This document shows positions 10,350 to 22,200 of a stretch of DNA of 57,500 bases, piece after piece; the first letter of the stretch is position 1; each line of letters begins with the position of its first letter. The translations under genes and the position numbers were made by a program. Below the pieces are notes generated by a model. The model saw only the letters and a program-made list of their open reading frames with translations, was not told where the DNA came from and ran no database searches. This stretch comes from Mesostigma viride. Taxonomy: Eukaryota; Streptophyta; Mesostigmatophyceae; Mesostigmatales; Mesostigmataceae. Location: positions 1 through 57,500 of the forward strand of contig RPFO01000916.1 in the NCBI GenBank assembly GCA_009746045.1. Direction: 5' to 3'.

Positions 10350-13282
10350 TCCCAGCCCCCGCCGCCCGACTACTCGGCCAGTTGGCGTTGGCTTGACACG
10401 GTTCCCTGGGATGCATGCGCCATCAACCCGACGTCTACCCTGACCGACCTCCCCCACCGCGCGCGTAGCCTTTTCGCGCAATGTGCAATCGTTTCTCTCC
10501 GGCGCATGCACGCCGCTCCGGACGACCCGCTGGGCTTTAAACTGCACATGGTGACCCCCCGCCTGCTCCTCACCCCTCTCGGGCGTGGTGTGCGCGGCCT
10601 CCAGGGTGCGGTTATTGCCCGTTGCCGACGCTTTCTGCAGGGGGACTGGGAGGGGCTGTTTGGCGTGCCGCCCCCGCGCACGGCCCGGCTGTCGGGGGAG
10701 GTCAACTTCGAGCGGGTGGCCGCCGACGTCATCCGCCTCGTCCGCGAGGGGCAGCTCAGCCGGGCCATGACCCGCTTGGAAATGGCCAAGCTGGCCCCCG
10801 CCAATGCGGCTACCCTGGCGGCCTTGGAGGCTCTTCACCCTGCGGAGCCCGGATTCCAGCTGCCCGTGCCGGACCCCCTGCCGGCCCCCCTCCGGCTGGA
10901 CCGCGACTGCTTCCTGGAGGTGATGCGTGCGGTCCCGCGGGCTTCCTCTACCGGGCCGTCGGGCTGGCGCTACGAGCACTTGGAGGTCCTGGTGGGGCAT
11001 GGGGGCGAGGACATTCTCTTTGACACCCTCATTGACCTGGCGGCTGGTCGCGTTCCTCCCGCTGCGCGCGAGTGGTTAGCGGGCGCTCGCCTCCTCGCTC
11101 TGCTCAAGGGTGTCTTGCCCCCCCCGAGGGCAAGGTGCGCCCGATCGCCTGCGGTGAGGTGCTCCGCAAGCTCGTGGGCAAAGTGATCTGCCGCCAAAAG
11201 GCGCCCGAGCTCCGTGCCTTTTTCTGCCCGCCCCTCGCAGCGGGTGAGACCTCGGTGGCGGCCCAGCTGGGGGTGACGACTCCAGGCGGGGCGGATATCC
11301 TCATCCATTCGGTGCAGGCCTACCTCGAGGCCCACCCCACCCACGCTGTCGTCAAGGTCGACTGCCACAACGCGTTCAACAGTCTGTCCCGCGCCAGCAT
11401 GTTTGCGGCCGTCATGGAGTCCTTCGAGGACTTGTACGCTTGGACAGCCGTGTGCTACGGCCAGCCCGGCCAACTGGTTCACATCATGGAGGACGGCACT
11501 CGCGGCGGCCTGCTGTCGCGGTCGGGCACCCAGCAAGGGGACCCCCTGGGACCCCTGTACTTTGCCGCCCCCCTCCAGGGTTGCCTCCAAGCGGTCCATG
11601 CTGCCCACCCGGCGGTCGCTATTCAGGCCTACTTGGATGATATCTACCTTCTGGGCCCTGTGCCGGACACCACCGCGGCTCTGCTGGCACTGCAGACCGC
11701 GGTGGCCGACATCAACCTCCAGTTGACCCTGGCCAAGTGCGCGGTGTACTCGCCCCAAGGTGATTGCTCCGGCTTTCCGCCCCAGCTCTTGGGCCGGGAC
11801 GAGCGCCTCCATGGGTTGGATGTCCTCGGCGTTCCGGTTGGCGACCCCGCGTTTGTCATCGATGCTCTGCGGGCCGCCCTCGAGGCACGCACTGAGGTAC
11901 TGCCCTTGATTGCGCGCCTTCATGATTCGCAGACCAAGGGTCTGCTTCTGTGGTTTTGCGCTCACCCTCGCGTCGTTCACTGGCTCCGGGGCGCTCTTCC
12001 GGCTCAGGTCCGGCTGGCCGCCGAGGGCCACGACGAACGCATCCAGTCGGCCTTGGCGCAGCTGGTCCCGGGCCCCGACCTCCCGCCACATGCTATTCGC
12101 ATTGCCTCCCTGCCTGCACGGATGGGTGGCTGCGGTCTGACTCGTGCCGCCCGGCTGGCCCCAGCAGCATTTTTGGGCTCCGTCGCTCAGTCGTGGGCGG
12201 AAAGCTGCCGGCTCCTGCCCCTTTTGGCAACGGCAGCGCCTGACCTCCTGGACCCCAGCAGCCCTTTGCCCTTCGTCACCGCCATCCAGGAGGCCTATGC
12301 TGAGATCCAGCAGGCCTGTTCTCCCGTCCGTGCCGCTCAGGCGGTACAGCGCCACCTCCCTCGCGGCACTCCCTCGGTCGCCTCCGTTCAATCTCCCGCC
12401 GCATTCCCTGCTCGCGTCATCGATAAACACCAGAAAACCTACGCGGGTATTCTGCACACGGCTGATTGGATTGCTCTTTTCGCGGACCTCAACGCCCAGG
12501 GACGTGCGTGGCTGTTCTCGCTTTCCTTGCGGAGTGTGGGCTCGGCGTACCTTCGTGCTCTTCCCATGGCCCCCCCATTCGCCTTGGCTCCCAGCCACTA
12601 CTCGGTGGCGCTCCGGCACCAGCTATTTGCCCCGCAGCCTCTTGTTCCGGCCGGGCGGCCTTGTGGTAGCTGTGGGCAGCCGCTGGATCCCACGGGGACT
12701 CACTACCTTGCCTGCATGGGGGGCCAACAGAATCAGAATTGGTATTTGTATTTGCACACTGTCCTCCTGACGGTGGTGCTCGCCATGATTCGGTCGGTTT
12801 TCCCCCACGCGAACATCCGGTCCGAGGATGCGGATGGCGCTGCCTTCTATTCCCCCAACCACCGGCCTGACATCGTGGTGCTGGACTTTGAGGGGGGTGG
12901 CCGGCATCTGCTTATTGACGTTTCGGTGGCGCGGCCCTTGGCTCTTAGCCACGTGGCTGGGGCCTCCCTCACGGCAGGTTACACGGCGGACCGGGCGGAG
13001 CGGGCCAAGCTCCTGGCCTACGGCGACGTCGGGCACCATCGTGTGGTGCCCTTTGTCCTGGAGGAGTTTGGGGCCATGGGGCCCCTGACCTCCGCCTTCT
13101 TCAAGGAGTGTTGCCGGCTCCGGGAGGACCGGCTGGACCTGGAGGGCCAGCGGGCCCCATGGTCGGCGCGGACCTGGACGTCATATTGGCGTCAGCGCTT
13201 GTCGGTGGCGCTGACTCGGGCCATGGCTGACATCATGCTCCGCCGTACGCGGGCTGATTTTGCGGTGCAGCAGGGCTATTAG
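10350..13282 (+). CDS. Reverse transcriptase / restriction-like endonuclease, one frameshift
   Basis: Part one (frame 3, about 10350-11120) covers the RT N-terminal domain, with SGWRYEHLEVLVGHGGED. Part two (frame 2, about 11125-13282) has KVRPIACGE, motif A VKVDCHNAFNSLSR, motif B GTQQGDPLGP and catalytic motif C YLDD near 11630. Downstream are GGCGLTRAARLAPAAFLGS, a zinc knuckle CGSCGQPLDPTGTHYLAC (about 12661-12714), and RPDIVVLDFEG...LLIDVSV, which fits the PD-(D/E)xK nuclease of R2/CRE-type elements. The frames join in the CCCCCCCC run at about 11119-11126, so a one-base homopolymer error or decay explains the break. Otherwise the protein ends normally at TAG 13280-13282. It would nick a target and prime cDNA synthesis there; the target is unknown. 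Confidence 0.85.
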
Positions 13283-13423
13283 GTTCCTCCCGTTAGGCGT
13301 TTCCATTGGTCTTATCGTAGTATAGAGATTTGACATGGCTCTGTATATAGGTTTATAGCTGGGCGTTTGCTTTGGTTTGAGTGATTTCACTCTGCTGTAA
13401 GTAATTATATTTTTAATATATAT

Positions 13424-13560
13424 GTAACACATAGCCCTGAGAAAGGGGCATCTATGGGTTTGTAATACAATCAGGGCTACAACCTGCAGGTGGAGGATGT
13501 ACAACTATCACCTGCTCTGGGTGCACAAGGTGCACCTGCACCGCCTTTTGCCCTATGTTT
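13424..13560 (-). repeat. Dispersed repeat with GGGCTATGTGTTAC end, copy 2 (partial)
   Basis: Begins ACACATAGCCCTGAGAAAGG and matches 8877 and 29493 for about 130 bp, then diverges. It abuts the RT element's AT-rich tail, so a plus-strand and a minus-strand 3' end appear to meet here. Confidence 0.6.
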
Positions 13561-13683
13561 CCCACATTCTTAGGCACCTGTAGGCGCCTGAGCTTAGCCG
13601 CGGCCGGGCACCTGCATGGCACGCACAGATCAGGTAGACGTACATCAGATAGACTAGCTGGCACCGGCCAAGCCCGCCCAGCC

Positions 13684-13723
13684 TGGACGTTATGTCAAGG
13701 AGACAACCAGCTGGACGTTATGT
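13684..13723 (+). mobile_element. 16-bp insertion flanked by 12-bp direct repeats (copy 2)
   Basis: CAAGGAGACAACCAGC at 13696-13711 lies between two perfect copies of TGGACGTTATGT. The core is identical to that at 6531-6546 but the flanking repeat differs, which argues for two independent insertions. Confidence 0.6.
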
Positions 13724-16209
13724 GCTCACCTGGCGGGCCCCTGGCCGTGCGCCGCATGGCCGCCATGCACCCGTGCAGATTTTCGATCCGTGATAGACCA
13801 GGCATGCACATGTGCTACCCCAGACGAGACGGGCTTGACACCCGGCCAGCCTCCTGGCATTGTCTGTAATATCGAGGCAGATGGTACGCTAGGGTAGATG
13901 GCAAGTAGTGATGATGCATGGAGACCACGGTACCCCCAAGTCTGTGGGGGCTCCTCGTGTGACTGCGAATGGCATTCATAGCGATTCGGGTCGACGTGGT
14001 GACCACAACCCTGTAACTAGGACCTACATGCATGCATAGCTTACATCATGGATCCATTCCATGTCCCATGTGATGTTCCCCTCCCACTGAGGACTTATGC
14101 TCACGTGACGCAGTCACGTGTCGATCGATAACTAACTCATCAATTCCTTTGATGCATGCTTGCAGCTAGCGCACTGACATACTAGAAGTGTACACAAGTA
14201 ATATATGTAGTTGTTTTGTTGTACACACGTGCAAGAATGCATGCATGCGCCCAGTTAGCAGCATATTTGCTGCTTGCGTCGACAATATGCATGTCATGCA
14301 CGGGGCAGTATGTCATGCATCATCCATCCAGGGCGAGTACGATGCTAATTACACAAATTGATCGATTGTATCACAGGACAGAACCCTAGCCGCAACATGG
14401 GTAAAACATGTGCATGCGCGGAGTTGCTACCTGCGCCTCTAGACCTGGGCGAGTGAACCACGCCACTTGCCTTCGCGGGTGTAGTATCCACGTAGAAAAG
14501 TTCCTCATCGGGTACTCCGTGGCATGCCTTCCGTGCATGTTCACGCACTTACGTATGTGCATGCGTAAAGTAGAAATAAACTGAAGCTCCTTGGCAGCTG
14601 GTTCTTCTCCACGGCCGAGACGACATCAACACCCGCAGAGGCCAGGCATGGGCGGCGCTCCGCCGCCTTGACATATAGTAAAGGTCCCCTCTTTTGGGCC
14701 CTACGAGAAAGTTATGAACATTCAGAATTTGAAGACTGCAGGATCCAGTCGAGCAATGGGCAGTCACACTGCATTGACCAGCTATTTGCAGGGGAGCATG
14801 TGCAGCGATTGAGCCTGGTCGACACAGAGCTTTGCCTCCCAAAAACTTGGCCTGCTGGTGAGAATGCGGAAAACATCAGGCGTGAGGACCATCCACACAG
14901 CTGGTGACTGCCCGGCACAAGCCTCGGAAGGTAGAGATGTCCCAAGGTTTGGTAAGTACCAGCCAGTAAACAGGTTTTGACTAGTGTTTTCAGTCGGCGT
15001 TGACTAGTCCTGGTACAACCCCATTGGTGCTTAATGTCCTTGGGACTAGCTTTATGGGATCAGCTGCATCGCTCTAGCGTCAGGCCACTAGTGGCCATAC
15101 ATGGGGAGGGCTTACTGAGGAAGGCTTATTAACTGCAACTGGCATCCATGGAGGCCCCTTGTCCCTGGCTGCCCATGCCCGCGTATGTACTCACTTCCCA
15201 GTGCAGCGCCTTTCTGCCAAGATGGTTATCCGTTCCCCCGAATCCCATGTAATACCGCGTCACATGAAGGTGTCGGCCAGCGTATGCCAGTGGCAGCTTT
15301 TATAAGGCTGAACCCCGGAACAAGGGCTGGTGCCATGCACAATCACTGTCAAAGGCCACAGCAGACGAAGTTGAACAGCCACCACAGATGCAACTACCGG
15401 CATGCAGAGAGACCAGAGCGGACCTTGTTGGCGCCTGGCCACCCAATGGAGGCAACGTGGCCCGCGTGGCACGTGCGCATCCTCTGCTCGGGTGCATCCA
15501 CAACCATGGACAAGGTGAGGGCACCCCGTGGGCATTCCTAATGGGCACACTCAAAAGCCCACTCCGTCTAGAAAATAAACTCTCTCACTTCACATACGTG
15601 CTCGCTCACAGGGCCTCCCAGCCCACCATCATTATGCATGGACACAGTACCCCATACAAACGGTGGGCTGATCATGCAGCAGCCATGTCGGGTACCTTGT
15701 GTTGCTTGTCTCATGGGCCCCTGACTCCAGTTGGCTGCAAGTCAGCGGCCACGAGCCAGGGGATGTATGATTGCAGGTCTGCTGCGAGCGGCACTGGCAA
15801 GGCAGAGCTACCAGCCATCCTACCTCCCCTCCCTTACGGCTGCTCACTCGGTCCAGCCAGGGCGGGCAGCCTTTGGGCGGTCTGGAGACAGAGAGCGCAT
15901 TCAGTGAGCGATGGGTGGCAAGTGAGTGAGCGACGGCTCCCACGGAAAAGTACCGGATAGGGCTGCCCTGGAAGCATTTCCTCTCACGGACCATAAAATG
16001 ACCCTCCCAGAATCTTCGTCGCACGATCCACACTCCTCTGTACTGTCAATTGTTAACTTCCCTCCCTATTGGTATACTACAAGGGTCCATATCTTCCCTC
16101 CCTATTTGTACGCTACAAGGGACTGTTAACTTCCCTCCCTCTTGGTATACTACTACTACAAGGGTCCATATCTACATCAAGGATCCAGGGGCACTGGAAG
16201 TGTAGTGAA
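13724..16209. other. Intergenic, no supported gene
   Basis: Contains many TGCATGCA palindromes (for example around 14028 and 14238) and short frames such as 14668-14907 (+) and 15388-15960 (+), none with recognisable motifs or convincing splice structure. A near-repeated CTTCCCTCCCTATTGGTATACTAC motif occurs three times between 16055 and 16155. The right end is probably 3' flank of the minus-strand gene ending at 16210. Confidence 0.4.
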
Positions 16210-19200
16210 TCAGCCGTCGCAGTCGGGAGGCGGCATCTGCCAGCTGGGGTTGCCTTTCTGGTAGATGGACTCGATTGTGGCCTCCAGCCCCAGCTGCAGC
16301 AGCGCGCTGGCACGCTGAGTCAGCAGCATGGCCTGGCTCTGGTACAGGAGGCCGTACTCGGCCATCAGCGCGGGGGGCGTCGCGTGCTTGAACTTCATCA
16401 GGCACAGCTTCAGGCGGGGGGGGAAGTTGTTGCCGATGCCGCCTGCGCGGGGCGGGGAGTTTGTGGCGACAGTGGGGTTGGAAGGTGGGGGGCAGATAGG
16501 TTTCAGAGATTGGCAGGTGGCAGGGAGCTTCGGAAAAATAGATAGCCACGATATTCACAATCTTGGTAAAAAAAAATGGAACAGAGATGCCACTTGGAGT
16601 GGGGATCCATTCTTGCCAGTTCTTGGAGCATTCGTTGGTGGACACATTGAGACCAGTCAGGATGTAGACCAGGAAGACAGGATTGTAGACCGACAAAACT
16701 GGGACTAGGAATTGGTATGATTACACAGTTGTCGATGATGTTCATATCGCACAGTCTAGGTTCATCTGCACAAAAACTATCATAGTGATTGGTCGACCAC
16801 ATGGTTAACATTAACACCGTCATGCCAGCAGAAATACGTCTACACTTCCCTCACCCTGGTGTTAAGCAGAATACGAACTTTCTTCACGCAGAACCTCCAC
16901 TTTCTTTACGCAGATGCATTACCGCAGTGGTCAAAATCACTTTGCGACAAACTACTTTGCGAATCGACCTCGCAAACTGCTATTGATGGGCTTCATTTCG
17001 GGTCGCAAAGTTCAAATGTTACCGCGTCGCGCCTGCGCCGCAGAGCGCAGCCCCAGGTCTAGCCAGCGAACGCGTCGCATCACAGTTTCCACGATATTAT
17101 TAAATGAGACCACTATTATTATTTAATGAAGTATATCATAATCAGTGCCACCCACTTGATTAATCAAATCACTTAGGTAGGTATTCATTAATTCATAAGG
17201 CAGCTACAAGCCACTGACCATAAACAAGTTGATCGGCTCGCAAACCTACAACTTTGCCTTCATTTTGGGTCGCAAACTATGAAGTTCACCTTGTTTTGGG
17301 GTCGCAAAGTAGCTTGTCGCAAAGTGATTTTGACCACTACGGTACACATTGTAGCAAGCTGTACCGAGCCTTGTTTGCACGCGAGCACTTGGGCAAACTG
17401 AACTTGGTGACAGGAACTATGTAGACAAACTAAAAAATTACGAGAACCAGCGATGACAAGATGCGTATCCAACGGGAATGCGCACAGTCCCTGCAGCATC
17501 GAACTACTCAGGAACTAGCATGCATTCACATTGCACAAAGCCCTAGGTCGCCCCAGCCCCAGCAACCCTCCCCCCCCCCACCACCACCCACACACACACA
17601 CCAACATACATACGTTCACCACCCACCACCCACCCACCCACCCACCCACCCACCCACCCACCCACCCACCCACCCACCCACCCACCCACCCACCCACCCA
17701 CCCACCCACCCACCCACCCACCCACCCACCCACCCACCCACCCACCCACCCACCCACCCACCCACCACCCACCCACCCACCCACCCACCCACCCACCCAC
17801 CCACCCACCACCCACCCACCCACCCACCCACCCACCCGCCCACCCGCCCACCCGCCCACCCACCCACCCGCCCGGCCGCCCGGCCGCCCGGCCGCCCGGC
17901 CGCCCGGCCGCCCGGCCGCCCGCCTAACCACCCAATCACCCATCCCATCCTTAACCACCCGCCTTAGACACCCATCTGCCTGCCGGCCGGCCCTCCCCGC
18001 TTGCCAAGCACAGGTCCAAGTTTGGCAAAGCTTCGAGAAAGATATGCAAGTCTTGCCATGGGCGCACGCATCATCCCAGCACACTTCTCCCCCCATCACC
18101 TGCCACTACATCATCCCATGACCATCTGTCGCATGGACCATGCATGCACGGATGCGTCGCCGCACAGGACGCAATGACCACCCATCCTACTCCATTCCCT
18201 CGACCTCACCATTCACTCGGCATCGGTAGTCCAGGTGGCGTGCGACCGCAGGCAGCTTATCCGCCAGCTCCTTGTGCCTCGCCGATCCAGGGACAAAAAT
18301 AGAATTGAGCTCGCACGCGCCCGTGCCGACCCCCAACATGTCGCCCACGCCGAGCGCCTTGAAGTGGTGCATCAGCGTGAGTGTGCCGCTTTCCGTGACA
18401 AACGCGTGCTCGCTGCTGCGGTCGCACACCGCGAAGAGCACGTCGAACAGGGCCGCCTTGGCGATCACGTCCCAGGGGATCGAGGTGACCACGGGCAGCC
18501 GGTCCCTCATTTCCAGCATCTCACGGTGGCCATCCAGCGGGAGAGCCACGATGGACAGGGGGAAGCCTGGGGGTGGCAGAAAGGAGGAGGAGGAGGAGGA
18601 GGAAGAGGAGGAGGAGGAGGAGGAGGAGGAGGAGGAGGAGGAGGAGGAGGAGGAGGAGGAGGAGGAGGAGGAGGAGGAGGAGGAGGAGGAGGAGGAGGAG
18701 GAGGAGGAGGAGGAGGAGGAGGAGGAGGAGGAGGAGGAGGAGGAGGAGGAGGAGGAGGAGGAGGAGGAGGAGGAGGAGGAAGGGGAGGAGGAGGAGGAGG
18801 AGGAGGAGGAGGAGGAGGAGGAGGAGGAGGAGGAGGAGGAGGAGGAGGAGGAGGAGGAGGAGGAGGAGGAGGAGGAGGAGGAGGAGGAGGAGGAGGAGGA
18901 GGAGGAGGAGGAGGAGGAGGAGGAGGAGGAGGAGGAGGAGGAGGAGGAGGAGGAGGAGGAGGAGGAGGAGGAGGAGGAGGAGGAGGAGGAGGAGGAGGAG
19001 GAGGAGGAGGAGGAGGAGGAGGAGGAGGAGGAGGAGGAGGAGAGGAGGAGGAGGAGGAGGAGGAGGAGGAGGAGGAGGAGGAGGAGGAGGAGGAGGAGGA
19101 GGAGGAGGAGGAGGAGGAGGAGGAGGAGGAGGAGGAGGAGGAGGAGGAGGAGGAGGAGGAGGAGGAGGAGGAGGAGGAGGAGGAGGAGGAGGAGGGGAGG

Positions 19201-22200
19201 AGGAGGAGGAGGAGGAGGAGGAGGAGGAGGAGGAGGAGGAGGAGGAGGAGGAGGAGGAGGAGGAGGAGGAGGAGGAGGAGGAGAGGAGGAGGAGGAGGAG
19301 GAGGAGGAGGAGGAGGAGGAGGAGGAGGAGGAGGAGGAGGAGGAGAGGAGGAGGAGGAGGAGGAGGAGGGGGAGAGGAGGAGGAGGAGGAGGAGGAGGAG
19401 GAGGAGGAGGAGGAGGAGGAGGAGGAGGAGGAGGAGGAGGAGGAGGAGGAGGAGGAGGAGGAGGAGGAGGAGGAGGAGGAGGAGGAGGAGGAGGAGGAGG
19501 AGGAGGAGGAGGAGGAGGAGAGGAGGAGGAGGAGGAGGAGGAGGAGGAGGAGGAGGAGGAGGAGGAGGAGGAGGAGGAGAGGAGGAGGAGGAGGAGGAGG
19601 AGGAGGAGGAGGAGGAGAGGGAGGAGGAGGAGGAGGGAGAGTAAAGGTTGGGGGAGGTAAGGGGGTGGGTGTGGCATAAAAGATGGATTGGGCTTGAGCG
19701 AGTCAGGGGTTCGGGAAGACAGGAAAGGGATCGAGAAAGAACGGGGGATGGGGATAGGGGTTGGAGAGAAGGGGGGGAGCCAAGAGGTACACCAGCAACC
19801 ACGGGAGGGGCAGGGATACCACAGCAGCGACCCTCAGCCATTGCGAGAATCGCTTAGCACCTCCGGTGAGACCCTGGCACTGGCACTGAGCTCACCAAAC
19901 TATCCATGCAGCCTCAGAGTAGAGCTTGCCACGCTGGGTGCCCAGGTCGACGCAGTGGCTTTAGACAACAAAGAAAAAGCATGCTCAAGAAACACTACTA
20001 GTATATCACGTATCCCTTTATTTCTCACCCCCCAAAAGGTATTTCCATCCCTACAAGACAACGCACTCATTTGGCTACCTGAGAAGCCTCACCGAGAGCA
20101 AGACTACTGCAACATCAGCGGACACTGCCAGCAGCTGTGCCCATGGTAGCAGAGCCAGGGCCGTACATAACAAGAGCTTGCCAGCCTTGATCCAACAAAG
20201 TCGACGTCCATTTACGACAGCCCATCTGCAAGGCAAGCCCATTTCCAAGGCAAACCCATCTACAAGGTGAGCCCGCTGGATCCAATGCCATTTCCAAGGT
20301 GTTTGCCTCGTGGCTGCGCACCTGGTGGTATGGCCTGCACCAGCCCCCGCTGGTTAACTGGCAGGCTGGTGTAGGGCATGACCGTGCGCATGACGCGCAC
20401 CGAGGTGGGCAACAGTAGCTGCTGGAAGCCGCACTCGAGCCCCATGCGGTAGAGGGCCATGGACGTGTGGACCATGATGTCCGCGTTCTTGAGCCGGTCC
20501 GCGCACGTGCGGGGGGGTGGCTCGTGGCTGATTGAGTACAGGTGGCCACGCCGCATGATGCCTGGGGAAAGCATTGGGGAGGGGGGGGTGGCTCGTGGCT
20601 GATTGAGTACAGGTGGCCACGCCGCATGATGCCTGGGGAAAGCATTGGGGAGGGGGGGTGGCTCGTGGCTGATTGAGTACAGGTGGCCACGCCGCATGAT
20701 GCCTGGGGAAAGCATTGGGGAGGGGGGGGTGGCTCGTGGCTGATTGAGTACAGGTGGCCACGCCGCATGATGCCTGGGGAAAGCATTGGGGAGGGGGGGT
20801 GGCTCGTGGCTGATTGAGTACAGGTGGCCACGCCGCATGATGCCTGGGGAAAGCATTGGGGAGGGGGGGGTGGCTCGTGGCTGATTGAGTACAGGTGGCC
20901 ACGCCGCATGATGCCTGGGGAAAGCATTGGGGAGGGGGGGGTGGCTCGTGGCTGATTGAGTACAGGTGGCCACGCCGCATGATGCCTGGGGAAAGCATTG
21001 GGGAGGGGGGGTGGCTCGTGGCTGATTGAGTACAGGTGGCCACGCCGCATGATGCCTGGGGAAAGCATTGGGGAGGGGGGGTGGCTCGTGGCTGATTGAG
21101 TACAGGTGGCCACGCCGCATGATGCCTGGGGAAAGCATTGGGGAGGGGGGGTGGCTCGTGGCTGATTGAGTACAGGTGGCCACGCCGCATGATGCCTGGG
21201 GAAAGCATTGGGGAGGGGGGGTGGCTCGTGGCTGATTGAGTACAGGTGGCCACGCCGCATGATGCCTGGGGAAAGCATTGGGGAGGGGGGGTGGCTCGTG
21301 GCTGATTGAGTACAGGTGGCCACGCCGCATGATGCCTGGGGAAAGCATTGGGGAGGGGGGGTGGCTCGTGGCTGATTGAGTACAGGTGGCCACGCCGCAT
21401 GATGCCTGGGGAAAGCATTGGGGAGGGGGGAGGGAGGGGGGGAGGGGGAGGGGGGGGAGGGCGGAGGGGGGGGTAGGGGGAGGGGGGAGGGGGGGGAGGG
21501 GGGGAGGGGGGAGGCGGGAGCAGGGGGAGCAGGGGGGGCAACAGGGGGGAGATGAGGACCCTGGGATTGGGACCAGCGGGGGCGGGGGTGCCGGCGAATG
21601 GGGGTCCATGGGGGAGGAGGTATGGGTGAAAGAAAAAAAAAGGGCGAAGAAACAGGAGGAATGGATGGCAAGGGAGATGTAGCGGCAGGGCCAGGTCCCG
21701 CCACCAAGTAGCTATACATTCCTTGCTCTCTGCCCTCTCCCTTCTTTTGTGCCGGGCCAAGCCGTACGCACTGTCTGGTGGTGGACACCACGCTCGCATC
21801 TATGCAGCTCAGATGCAATGGTGTGGACACTCTATGCTTTGTACCATGCCAGGAGCCTGCCTGGGTTGCTGGCAAGAAGGTCACCATACGCTGGCAACTT
21901 ATACATGTCACCCACCAGGACTTGCACCCAGCGAGATTCCAACAGACAAGCAAGGACATGGTAAGGACGCGGTTGTGTCCGTGCCGTGTTGGCCCGTTGA
22001 GGCACCCGTCCTAGTCCCTATCCTTGGACACGCCCCTCCTAGTACCTTTATTTTGACATGCCCCGTCCTAGTCCCTATCCGTAGGCACACCACCGACCGT
22101 CTTACTCGAATCTATTCATCGATTGCAAAGGATGAACCCCCCGTTCCCACCCCCTTCCCAATGGCATGATACATCTTTGCCCCGGCCCCTTCCAGCCTGC

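Larger units (their letters stand above)
9383..13423 (+). mobile_element. Non-LTR retrotransposon of the restriction-like-endonuclease type
   Basis: A nearly full-length element with RING-H2 and C2H2-like fingers, reverse transcriptase, zinc knuckle and PD-(D/E)xK-like endonuclease in that order. It is spread over three frames by two probable homopolymer indels. The 3' untranslated part (13283-13423) ends in an AT-rich tail. No target duplication was found. The first 105 bp exactly repeat the interior of its own RT frame (12018-12122), so the 5' end is chimeric. A decayed, 5'-truncated relative lies at 31760-33250 on the minus strand. Confidence 0.85.

Noticed and set aside
10970-12619. 549-codon minus frame opposite the RT gene
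   Set aside because: Antisense shadow of a GC-rich coding strand. The plus frame has all RT motifs.
16172-16696. 174-codon minus frame overlapping the last exon of the membrane-protein gene
   Set aside because: Shifted frame of the real exon 16210-16442, which reads KFKHATPPALMAEYG in the phase-consistent frame.
17620-17940. Telomere-like C-rich repeat
   Set aside because: CCCA units do not match known algal or plant telomere repeats (CCCTAAA, CCCTAAAA) and the tract is internal.
18187-19841. Very long open frames (poly-Ser, Pro, Leu, Glu, Arg, Gly) of 368-496 codons
   Set aside because: They are translations of the GGA/TCC microsatellite, open in all frames. Only the non-repeat exon at 18210-18566 is credible.
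20514-21430. CRISPR-like regular array (70-71 bp)
   Set aside because: Units are contiguous near-identical tandem repeats with no variable spacers, in a eukaryotic gene. The same holds for 42318-43196.
20115-21959. 614-, 449- and 481-codon minus frames across the 70-bp array
   Set aside because: All three frames are open because of the repeat. Splice-site phase supports only the exon 20322-20561 following the innermost acceptor, though outer acceptor use cannot be excluded.
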